Source of the DNA: Setophaga petechia
Lineage: Eukaryota > Chordata > Aves > Passeriformes > Parulidae
Length of the DNA: 64,000 nt
Assembly: GCA_024362935.1 (NCBI GenBank)
Contig: JANCRA010000007.1
Span: 23,089,003-23,153,002, forward strand
Reading direction: 5' to 3'
Shown: positions 39,127-51,100 of the stretch, in pieces
Layout: the number at the start of each line of letters is the position of its first letter
Position numbering within the stretch: position 1 is the first letter of the stretch
Notes under the pieces: model-generated
Told to the model about the DNA's origin: nothing
Databases searched by the model: none
What the model saw: only the letters and a program-made list of their open reading frames with translations
Made by a program: the position numbers and the translations under genes

Positions 39127-42100
39127 CTGGAAGAGATGGGGAGAGGCTGTCTTGAGCTCATGGAAACAATGGCACAGTTCTGGCCATTCCCACAGCAAAT
39201 TTCTTATCTTGTTTCACCTGCCACCTCTAGACCAAGTATTGGGCCAGCCTCCAACATGGTGCTGGAGAGACAGGGAGCCCCCATTCAATCCTTCAGGGCA
39301 GGACAGTTCCTGGATGCAGCTCTGCTGCCAACCCTGACTGACCCCAGGGATGGGGACTCCTATACCTCTGGAAAGAAGAGAAGGACCCAGGGAGGCCAAC
39401 CCCCAACTTGGAGGTTGTGCAACTCACCCAAGTCAGCATAGTTCCTCCTGCAGAACTGCCTGCGGCCACCAAAGCACAGGTCGAAGGGCTGCTCGTCTGG
39501 GCGCCGCAGCTTGTGCCCACTCTCGATGGCAGCAAAGGCTTCCTCAGCATACCGGTAGGTGACAAAGCCATAGTTATCCCTGACATTGGAGGAGATCAGC
39601 AGTGACAGTTATGTTTGTCCCCCCCTTGGTCTGCAACATCCCCTTGAGTAATGGGAAAAGGGCCAAGAGGAGTCATCCCTGAGAAGGGACTGACCCATCT
39701 CCCCACAGCTCTTACCCCTCGGAGCGGAAATGCAGGGTACACTCCTCAATGTCCCCAAACACAGAGAAGCGGTGCCGCAGCTCTGACCGTGTCATCCTGC
39801 TGGGGATCTTGCCGATAAACACAACTCGCCGCTCTTCCTGCGGACAGGGATGCCCCATCCATGAGCAGGCCCTCTCGCACAGAACACCCTCCCTGCATGG
39901 CCTCCCACCACACTGTGCCTTGGCCAGGGCCTCCCAGCAATGCTGCTGGCAAGGCTGACCCCCCTACAGAAACCCCCTCTGTTTCTGAAGTGACGGGGGG
40001 CTGTGAACCCCCAAATTTCCAGTCCCCCATCACTCACTATTGCACGTTCCTTCTGGAGGATCCTCTGCCTTTGGTAGTGGTCCTGTGCATCATAACTGTA
40101 TCTGTCAGGGCAGAAACCAGACACATGAGCGATGGAATCATGGGGGTGTCAGAAGAGTGATTCCAAACACAAGGGAGACCTTGAAGGAGTGGGTCCATCC
40201 TTCCTCCACAGAAGGCTGGGAGATGGGTTGGGGAGAGTTCATGCCCCTGCAAGATGGCCACGCTCACCTTCTCCACCTCCTACTCCTCCCACGGGGCGAG
40301 GGGGAGCGGGACTGGCTGCGGGATGTGGACCTGGATGAGTAGGAGGATGTTGATGATGAGGATGAGGACCTGTCCCGGGACCTGCCACATGACCCACAGC
40401 TGGAGCGAGAGGAGGAGCTGTGGGAACATCTTGAGCGGTACCTGGGGAAAGGAGAGATACAGCTGAGCCCTCCCTTTGTCCAGCATCACAAAGCTCCAAA
40501 GCAGGACAAGATATCCATTGTCCCCATGGTATCCAGCATCCCACTCGGACAGGACCCATCCCCAGCATGGGGAAGCCTCTGCCCAAAATTGCCAGGGCAG
40601 CAACACTACAGAAATGTTGCTCCATTTGGTTCCCAATGCCACAAAGAAAAGGGAGCAGGCTCACAGGAGGCACAGCTTCCAAAGAGCAAGAAATAGTCAC
40701 GGGGGAACTGTGAAGCACAGGGCTGTGCCTGGGAGGGCTCAGGAAGGGCTGGGATTTCTGTGCTGAGCCCCACACGATGCACAGGACAACACTATATCCA
40801 CCTCGTGCTCAACAGCCATGTGAACAGAGACTGCAAGAGCTTCTCCAGCAGAGCCAGGGAAACTTTAAGGACAGCAGGGCCAAAACACAGCTGGGATTAA
40901 GCTCTGCTTTCTCCAGCCAGGAGCACAGTCTCTCCAGACATGCTGGCCAGAGGTGGGCCCTGCCATGGGCAAACCCTGGCAGGGCATGCTGCCTGGCTCT
41001 GCCACACATTCCTATGCCACATTCTCCTAGAAGACAGCAAGTCAGGGTGGCACAGTACATGGGGACATTTTCCAGCACAAGGCCAGCTGATTTGCTGGAA
41101 AGCCAAACCAGATGTGCTGCTTCACAATCCCCAAGTTGCACATCCATGGAACATGGCACTTTTATATCTGCCCTTTCCAGCTCCAGCCTCTGCATTTACT
41201 GGCTATCAATGAAGAGGTCTTGGACAGGCCCCTCATGCCCAGGGACGTCTCCAGAACTGGCTGAACACCAAAAGAATGACAAAAGGAGAAACCCTTCACT
41301 ACCTCCAGTGACTCCCAGCCCAGCTGGGACAGGCTACCCATCATTCAGATGCACAAGAACTCCAAAAGAAATGCATCCCACAGAATCCAAGTTGTCCCAC
41401 TTTCCTACACAGTCACCTGCATAAAGAGAACAGAGAGCCCCTGAGGCAGCCAAGCCAGACAGGTTTTTCCCTGCTTGCCTCCAGCAGCTCCCTGGGGAGC
41501 TCCACTGTGGCTCCTCTCACTTCTATACCAAGGGCTGCAACAGCCCCACAGCACAAATATGAACACCTGCTGTAATACTCCAGAAAAAGCATCCAAAAGC
41601 AAAGGTGCAGCCAAGGACTTGTAACATGGTTTGGGTGTTCCAGAAGCAAGGAAGTCTGGCTCAGTGGTGGCTTTGCAGGCATATGGGCCCAGATGTGGGC
41701 TTCAGCCAGAACTGGATGGGCAGCGTGTTGCTGCAGCTCCCCCACCCTCTGTGAGCCAAACATCTCTTCAGAAGGGCCACAAGGACAAAAGCATCAAATC
41801 CAGCCATCTAAGCAGGACCATAAAGATGTGTCTGGGCTCTTGCAAAAGACCGGCCACTGGACAACTGCCTGTTTTAGGTTGCAGTGAAAGATGTAACCAG
41901 AAATACTACAGGTATTCTATCACCACCTGTTGAAACCAGGTGGAGCAGTGTTCTTTATCTCCTCCATGACCCATCCTCCATCCCGGGAAATATCTCCAGT
42001 TAATGGGCCATTGACTCGCTGCATAAAATTACATCATCCCATTGTGAGATGCTCCACCCAGGGGGAGGAGACAAGCATTCCTACCTAAAGAAAAATCTGA

Positions 42101-45100
42101 TCTTTGGAAACCCAGGGGAGCCTTTTTCCACAGGATTCCCAGAGGAAGACCAGGCCCATCTACACCGCCACTGGACCTTCAGAGGAAAACTACACCCTTC
42201 TATAGATCATTGCTTCAACAGAATCACACCTGTCAGTCCAGGAGGACGGCAGCCACCATTTAATGAGGTTGTATTCTGACTCTGTCAGTGGTTTTTTGTA
42301 TTACTGCATTTTTATTTTAATTTTCCTAGTAAAGAACTGTTATTCCTACTCCCATATCTTTGCCTGAGAGCCCCTTAATTTCAAAATTATAATAATTTGG
42401 AGGGAGGGGGTTTACATTTTCCATTTCAAGAGAGGCTCCCGCCCTCCTTATCAGACACCTGTCTTTTCAAACCAAGACACTCCTCAAGAGCAAGCAACAA
42501 TCTGCTGCTTACCTTCGCCACCGCTTGGGAGGTGGGGAGAGCGACCGGGACCGGGAGCGGGAGGACGAGGATGAAGATGAAGATGAGGACTCGCTAGCTC
42601 CATCCGAACTGGAGCTGAAAGAACGGCTGGCACGGCTCCGGCCAGCCCTCCAGCTGTCGGTAGAGGGGCTGGGTGAGTCCTGGGGTCTCCGGTAGCACCG
42701 CAGGGACCTCTTGGCAGCAGCGTGGCTGGGCTGGGCACTGGGAGTCCGCACCTCCTGCTCCCGGCAGGGGGATGCAGCTGGAGACAGGAGCACTGAGGTG
42801 GGGGGACTGCTGCACCCAGTGCTGGCCTTGTTGGGGATGGTAGTCCGATAATCCAGGGGAGCTGGGCAGGCCATCCCCAGGGGCTCCGGGCTGTGCCCCG
42901 TGGTGGTGTCGGGGGCTGGTGGGGCGGGCTCAGGTTGGTCCAGCGTCCGTTTGGTTAAGGAGGAGATGGGTTTGATAGTGATGTCCCGGTGGTGTTTGAC
43001 ATTCCAGCGGGAGCCTCCTTCGGCAGGGGGCTGCGTGCCAGGGCTATTGCTGCTCTCGGGCTGTGGTGCACCCAGGATGCAGTAGTCGTGGTCTCCCGAG
43101 CAGACATGGCTGGGGGCTGTGCTGGCAGGGGCTGGCACCATGCTCTTCACCTGGATCTTGTTTGGGAGCAGGGGCTTGGCTTTCATCAGCTTCGTTGACT
43201 TCTGGGGCCCTTCCTGGGGCACAGACCCAGGTGACTTGGTCTTGGCCAGCAGTGAGACAGCAGGCAAAGGCTTCCAGAGCTGGTGAGGAGGTGTTGCTGG
43301 GGGCGTGAGGCCTGGGAGAGCACCAGAACATTTACAAGAGTGGCCCTTTGCTGCAAGCCACCCAGCTGGGGCTCCCTCACATCCCAGCCCCCCTCACTCC
43401 CCAAGGTGTCCCCCCAGACACAAAACAGCCCTGCCACAACATGGCACACTACCTTCCCTTGTCCCATGTATTCCTTACCTGCCACATTGGCCAGCTCAGA
43501 GGCCTGCAGCCCATCTGGGGGCTTCCTGTCCTGCTGGGTTGGTGCTTCCTGCTGGGTCTCAGGTCTGAGAATGGGAAAAGAGCTTTGTCAAACACAGCAA
43601 GCAGAGCCCAGCCCCACTCCCCATGCCTGGGGCACCCACTCAATCTGCCCCACAGGCCAGTTGACGAGGACAGAGGACCCAAGAGAGCTGCAGGGATAAA
43701 ACTTGCACAGCCTTCTCATGCCTATCACTGCTTGTCCCATTTTTTCCCCTAAGTGCCAGCTCTGTTCCAGTCCAGCAACAAGCTCAGCCCCTCCCGGGCC
43801 AATGGACACAGCACCATCACACTTCAAATCCTGCCAGGACTGAAATCTGCCCTGTGCCCTTACTCTGCTGGGCTCCATGCTGGGCACCAGCTGCCAAGAT
43901 TTTGACACTCACCCAGAGCTCCCTGTCAGCTGCCTTCCCTCAGGGGGCTGTACAGGAGCTTCCTCCTTCTTGGCTGAAAAGAGAACAGGTAGGTGAGAGG
44001 GGCAACAAGTAGGGCTGAAGGACAGGGTCAACAAAGCACCCCAGGAACAGCTTGGAAGAGCACAGCTCCTGAAACCCAGCTCCCTCAGGATAGGAGCTGC
44101 ACATCCTTTTTCCTTCACAGACTCTTCACCACCCCTTTGGTTACCATGGGGACCCCCAGATATTTCCACAGGCCAAGGAGATGGAGGCAGAGACAGCCAC
44201 AGGACAAAACACCCGGGCAGGGTAACATGAGGCCACAGGCAGCAGCATCACAGCCCTCCCACTACCACCCTGACACAGGGAGTATGGACAGCCCAGGGAG
44301 GCCAGCATGGCACGGAGGGAGCCCTGCAGGGGATGGCATGCCAGATCCGCACCTTCAGACTTCTCAAACTGCTCCAGCAGGCTGGACAGGTCGGTGGCTT
44401 CAATTCCTGAGCCAGGGAGAAAGCACAGCAAGTCAGATCAGCTAGAATTCCCCCAGCACCACAGTGATGCACTCCATCCCCATTCTCCCCCTGCATCACC
44501 CTCCCTGGATGGTGGGACACGCACTGGGGAGGAAAAGCAGTAACAGAGCCTGCAGCAGCTCTGTGTCTCCCACAGGGACAGGAGCAGCCAGCTCTGCAGT
44601 CCCAGAGGAAGTAGTTTCAGGACAGCCAGCCCAGACCATCCATTGCAGGCAACATCCCAGCAGAGTACTGGGAAGAGACTGCAAGCCTGTGGGCATGGCT
44701 TTGCCACCCTCACCCCCAGAAGTGCCAGGAACCGGTCCTGCTACCCAGGCTGCTGGCAGCACTGCAGCCTTGCTGGCTGCTGACGCTCAACCCAGCGTCC
44801 TGCAGCCCTCCCACTCACCGATCTCGCTGATGAAGGCTTGCACAATGTCCTTGCTGCTGTCTCTGGGCTGGGCTGGGCTGAGGAGTGGCTGGTGCCTCCA
44901 TGGCCGCACACTGGGTGCCTTGGTGGGAAGGCTGCTCTCTCGACCTGCTTTCCGTGGTGGTGCCACAGCCTGGGACGTGGATTTTTGGCCAGGCACCTCC
45001 TGCCTGGCAGCTGCCTTGGGCTCCAACGGGGCTTTCTCCGCTGCCTCCTTCCCTGGCTCTACAGCCTTTTCCGTGGCATGGGTGCCAGTGGACTCCCCAA

Positions 45101-48100
45101 CAGGGGCAGGAGACACCTCTGCTGGGCAGCAGATGGCAGCTGGGGGAACCTTTGGGAGCTGGTTGGGAGTTGCAGCTTGGGACTCCTCCAGAGGCTGGGT
45201 GGGAACAGCCTGGGGGACTGGCACTGCAGGAGGGACCCTGCTGGGCTGGGCAGTGGCAGCTGAGGGGGCTGGCAGGGGCTGGGCTGGGGCTGGGGCCAGA
45301 GGGGCCTTGGGGAGGGAGCTCTCTCCTGCCAGCCGTGGCTGCCTCCTGGGATCTGACACCCTGCCAGCTGCCGGCCTGGCTGGGCCACCCACAGACCCCA
45401 TCTCGCTGCTCGGGGCAGCAGGTGACTGGGCAGGGAAGGCTGGCGGCTCTGGGCAGCTGAGCATAGGGGCAGCAGGAGACTGCCCATGCAGAGGGGCTGT
45501 GCCAGGGTGGCTGCCAGCTGGGAAGGCAGTGGTGGCCTGCACTGCTGCTCCAGGGTCCCTATACACAAGGGAAGGCACCGGAGGCGGCACGGGGATTCCA
45601 GGCCAGTAGGATGGTGGTGCCCACCCAACTGGGGCATAGGGGCCACCTGGGCCAAATGGAGGCGGGGGTGGCAAAGGTGGAGGGGGCCAGGCCATGGCTG
45701 GAGGTGGGAGGCCAGGCACCACGTGAAAAGCACTGGAGGAGCTGGCACTGGGTGGTGGGGGCAAGCCATGGCAGCCCATGGGCTGCGGGCTGAAGCAGGG
45801 CCAGGAAGGCACTGGTGGGTAAAGGGCATAAGCACCGGCAGAGGCTGGCGGCATCCCAGTGGGGGCCACCCCAGCAGCTGGGGGCACGTTTGGTGCGACA
45901 AAAGGCATTGGTGCTGATGGCGGTGGTGGAGCTGTGGCAGGTGCTGGGGCTGAAGTCAGAGCAGTGGGAGCTTTGCTGGCAGAAGGGACAGCAGCAGGGC
46001 TGGTGGGTTTGTCCGGTCCCTTCTGAGCACCGTCTGCCTCGGTGGCGGAGCGCATGGGTGACACCAGGCAGGGGATCTCTGCCAGTTCTGTCGGAGGCTC
46101 AGGGACACTGGGCCACTTGCTGGCCACTTGCTTCTTGCCTTCCTGGCTGCCACCCGCGCTGGGCTGACGGTGCAGCATGCGGATGCGGTACTCACGCAGG
46201 CTCAGGGCCTTGGGTTTGGCTTCCTTAGGCAGGCCCTCACTTGGCTCTGCTGCTGGCACCCTGTGGGCAGGCTCCAGCCCAACACCTTGCTCTGGGAGCT
46301 GAGAGGCAGCCTCTGAGACCTCACTGCTCTGTCCGGCAGATGGCTGTGCATCTCCCCGCCCCTCAGCCAGGTCTGTTGGGCTGGGACATGCAGCTGCTGG
46401 CTGCCCTTCCACGCTTGGTGCAGTCTTCTCCAGGGAGACCAGAGTCTTGTTCTTCTCCAGGGCCGCATTCACGGTTTCTGGTGCCGGCTCCTTCTGCAGC
46501 TCCTGCTTCACCTTCTTGGGCAGCAAGGCCCCTCCTGTGCTCTGAGGCCTGCCCCGGGGCCGAGGTGCCTGCTCAGCATGCAGCTCCATCTGCCCCTCCT
46601 TCCGGGCTCTCTCCAGCTGCTGTGCCAGGAAGTCCGAGACCTGAACAGAGGGACACTCTGTCCGCTGCCTGCTGATGGCTGGCTGGGCATGGGGCTGTCC
46701 AGAGCCAGTGGAACGGAGCCGGTGGGCTACACAGTCCCTGCCAGGCCGAGCCTGCTTGCTTTGGTCCTCGGCTGCTTTCTTTTTCCGACTCTTCCTTGCT
46801 CTCTCACGGCCCCGTCCCTTCTCAGAGCATTCACGTTTTCCACCTGCTGGGGCTTCTGTGCTGTGCCAGGAGCTCTTGTTGGGACCTGAGGCTCCAGGTG
46901 CTGCTGTCTCCAGTGGGGAGGTGGCCTCTGGGGTAGTGCGTGAAGGCTCCTTCCCAGGCAGTTTTTCCTCCTTCTCCTCTTCCAACCTATTTTCCTGGGT
47001 TGGAGCTCCTGGCAGCTCCCCATGATTTTCTGGGATTGACTCCCCAGTAGTCTCCTCTACTCTGAGGAGTTGGGGCTCCAGGTCAGGGGAGTTGGGAGTC
47101 AAGGGCTGCAGAACCACAGGGATCTCCACACTTTCTCCCTCTCCAGGCACAATTTCCAGCAAGACAGGACTGCTCAGAAGCTCCTTGGCCACAGGCTCTG
47201 TGTCAGGGTCCAGGCACACAGTGAAGGTGGGCAGGCAGTAAGGGTGCATGGACTTCACCAGCTCACTCAGGGATACGTCACCTGTGTTGATGATGCAGGG
47301 GTCTTCATGCTCCTCCAGCGCCACTCCTGCCTTGCTCACACAGAAATTCACAGCTTCCATGCTTCTGTCTAGCTCCAGGCTCAAGGCAGCCTCCTCCTCT
47401 TCTTCCTCCCCATCACTGCGCTGCGGCAGGGGCTGCTCTCGGGCTCGGTGCCAGCCCACCTTCCTCTCCACTCTCGGGGTACTGCAGACTTGCTTCTTTG
47501 GCAGCACTGGGTCCTCGAGGCCATGAGTAGCACGGTCCCAGGCCACATCTGTGTCAGTCTGGGAAGGGGGACCACAGCAAACATCAGTTCCTGAGCTTCT
47601 AGCAGCACTCCCCCAGGACAGCCAACTGGGTCTGCCATAACTCTACAGCAAAGCCCTATGGCTGAAAAATGCTGGGACACATCTGACCTGCCCAGTAAAA
47701 CACAACAGAGCTGGAAATCTGACGCTCCTGTGGGAGCATCCCCAGTCCCTGGCACCCACCATGTGAGGCAGACCCTGCTCCCACTGCCACTGGTACCTTG
47801 CAAAAGCATCGTCTCAGGGAAAGGATGCCCGTGCCAGGAGGGAAGGCCGGGGCTGGGGGCTGCAGCAGAGGCAGTTATCCCAGCACCACCCCAACACTGC
47901 TGCTTCAGCTTGCCCTGCTCAGCTGCTCACCTTCCCAACCACAGAGACACTGCTGCTGCTGCTGAGAGGCCTGAGAGCCTTAGGCTGTTCCAGGGTAGAG
48001 CTCTCACACTCCAGCAACGGGCGGGATAAGGTGAGAAACTTCTGAAACTGGAAAGATGGACAGAAGATGAGACAGTGGCAGGTCTACGCTGCTGGAGGGG

Positions 48101-51100
48101 ACAGGCCACCCCCAGCCCCACAATGCCCACACACTTCACCCCACAAAGCCCAAGAGCAAACAGCCCTGTTTCACCCACACTGCACACAGCTCCCACTGGG
48201 GACATGCTGCTCCCCAAAGCCTTTGGCACATCTCTGGCTCTTTACAAAGAATTAAGGGGGAGGCATGGCCCTCCAGAGCACTTCCCTCACATTGGAACTG
48301 CCATGAGAGTACATCTCAGGGTATTGGGGATCAGGGTCCTACTACTACTGCTTGAGGTCACCCTCATGCTAGGACCTAGCAGAGCCCTGCCAGAGCATCT
48401 TCCCATGAACTCTGGGGTCAGGCTGCATCTGCCCCCCAACTTACCGAGGTATTCTCCCGCTCACGAGGTGAGGTCAGCAGCTCTGCATCCATGATGGTGT
48501 CAAAGGGGGACAAAGTCTCATCATCGGTGCTGTCCAGGATCTCTGTGATGGCAGTCAGCAGGGACAGCTCGTTCTGTGCATCCAGGCAGGCCTTGCTCTG
48601 CTGCAAGGGTAGGGATGGTCTCAGAGGGTGATGGGACACAGCCCTAAGACCTGGACACTGAGGACACTGCCATCACCCCCACCCATGCCACAGCCAAGGC
48701 CAGTCTGGCTGCCACATCCCACATCTGTGTGAGCTCCCACCTCGCTCAGAGAAAGATCCTCAATGATGGAGATCACAGAGGAGTCAAGATAGTTCTGCAT
48801 TGTGCCCAGGATCTCTTCAGCCTCTAAGATGGTTTCTGCATCCAACGATGTTAAGTTCAGGTCATCATCCTCAAGGGAAAAGCACTGTGGAGGAGCATGG
48901 AGAGCCAGGTAAACACTTTGCACAGCCCCACTACCAGCACTGATTTCCTCACAGTACACATGAGCTCTGAACAGCCTGTGCTGCAAACAGTGGCTGGGCA
49001 CCCCCAGCACCCTGAACACGCAGGGGAAGCAGGTGGGACGCAGCTGCAGGTCAGAAGGTGGCATAGGGGACCTTCCCCCTTGCTTTCAGGAGAGTCCACT
49101 GCACAAAGGTCTGCGCTGCTTTCAGCCCAAGACCCTTTCAATTATCCAGGATGCCTCCACACTGAAAATTTCTGCCTGATTCACTTTGCAGCTGCATGAC
49201 TGGGAAAGATGAATGGATAAAACACCAGGCTCTACCCAACACCACACATGGTCCTGCAGGACAGGGAGGGAATAGGCCAGCTCCAGCCACCTCATGGACT
49301 GTCACGCGCTCCTCCAATTCCGGCTGTTGGTGCTTCAGATAAGCCCAAAACCATTACGAAACTCATAACAAAAGTGCAGGAGTCAGCAAGAGGGGTGCAG
49401 CCAGCTGCCACTGCTGGAGCCCTACCCCAGTACCTCTGCTGCAGGCTACAAGAGGACATGGTCTGTGCTTGCAATCCAGGACCAAACCAGCTTTGTCACT
49501 CTTCCTCCAAATTCCCAACCCCACATCCTTTCCAGTCCCCCAGCCACCTCCAGGGATGCTTGGGTGACTTCAAAAAAGTATTTGCACTGCACTCCAGGGT
49601 GTCACACAGCCATGCTGCAGGACAGCCAGGAAAAGCCAGATGCTGGGCAAGGGAAGGGGCTGCAGCCCCCAGCTGAGCAGAGCCACAGGACACACAGAGC
49701 AGTGCAGCAGCGCAGGCATGCCACCGGCACGAGACAGGATGCGAATTCCTGTTTGTAGATGGGCTTAGGCAGAGAGATAATGGAGGCTGGGAAGATAAGG
49801 GCACCAAGGACAGAGCCCTGGGAGAGTACACCTCCCTCCCAAAGTTAGCCAGGAGCAGCCTGCGACCCATCTTCCTGCCCTTGGAGCAGCACCAGCACCG
49901 TGAGAATACAGCCAAACCTTGGGGGATGCACATATGATGCAGTTCACCTCTGTTTCATGTAGGTACCAGAGCCTGCGTGAGCCTGTGCCCATGCAGAACA
50001 AATTGTACCTTGTCCCTAGAGAGAAGCTGCTAATACTTTGAAATCCTCTTCTAGCAAGCAGCAAACTGCACCAGAGAGACAGCAGGCATTTAACGAAATA
50101 GATGTTTCTAAAACACAACAGCACCAAAGCCACATGCCCAAACCCCTGGTCCCTGGGGCTCTTCAGAGACTTCCTCTGATAAGACTAAGCAGGCATCGCT
50201 GGCCACAGCACAGCCAGGAGCCCTGTGCAACCCCAGAACACAGGCACCCCAATACCAGGCTGGGAATCAAAGCCAGGACATCCATAGCAATGCCCCAAAG
50301 CTACCCATTTCAAATTCCCCCAGTCTGTGACATGACAGCCCTAAGGACCAGGAGTCTGCAGTGGTTTGGGGCTCAGCAGACAGCTTGCCAGCCCAGACCA
50401 GCCTGTTCCAGGGCTCTCTGCCTGGAGCCCACCAGTGACACCAGGGTACCACTCCACCCCACCATGCAGATCAGGCTATGGAGCAGTTTTAGAGCGGTTT
50501 TCCTGCTCAGCATCCCCAGTCCCCTCCCTCGCCGGTGCTGGCTGCTGGTCAGAGTGCAGCGCAGAGCCTGCTGGCAGCCCTCTAGGCGCAGCCTGGCTGC
50601 GATTCCCGACCAATCCTCGCGCAGATACTGGGAGGACATCCAGGCTCACACGCCCAGCCCCGAGTGCAACCCTGAGTCAGCGGTGACCGGCAGGCAGAGG
50701 TACCCGGGCCACCGAAGGAGTCAGCAGGAGAGAGCATCAGGGACGCAGGGACCATCTGACCCCTGCCTGTAGATGGCAAAGGGATCCGAAGGACACCCCG
50801 GGGCTGCACAGCCCTGCTCATCTGGCCACAGGGCGGCTCTCCCCAAAGAAAACATGTAATAAAAGGTTGCCAGCTGTGATCAGCGCTGGACATTAGGAGG
50901 GAGGGAAGTAAAACCCTCCCACTCAAATGGCCTCTTCCTGTGGCTCCTGCCCGCAGCCCGGGAGGGAGGGCGGGCAATCTCCCATGCCTTCCTCGAGTCC
51001 CTTGACTCAGCGCCTTGCAACAAGGAGTCTCACAGCCGTGAGTCACCGGCCTGGGCTGTGTTCCCCCAGGATTCCCTTTGATCCACCTGGGGACGGGCAC

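Noticed and set aside
44464..45609. 381-codon plus-strand open frame
   Set aside because: Exact antisense shadow of PPRC1 exon 5, whose Pro/Ala/Ser-rich codons leave the opposite strand open.
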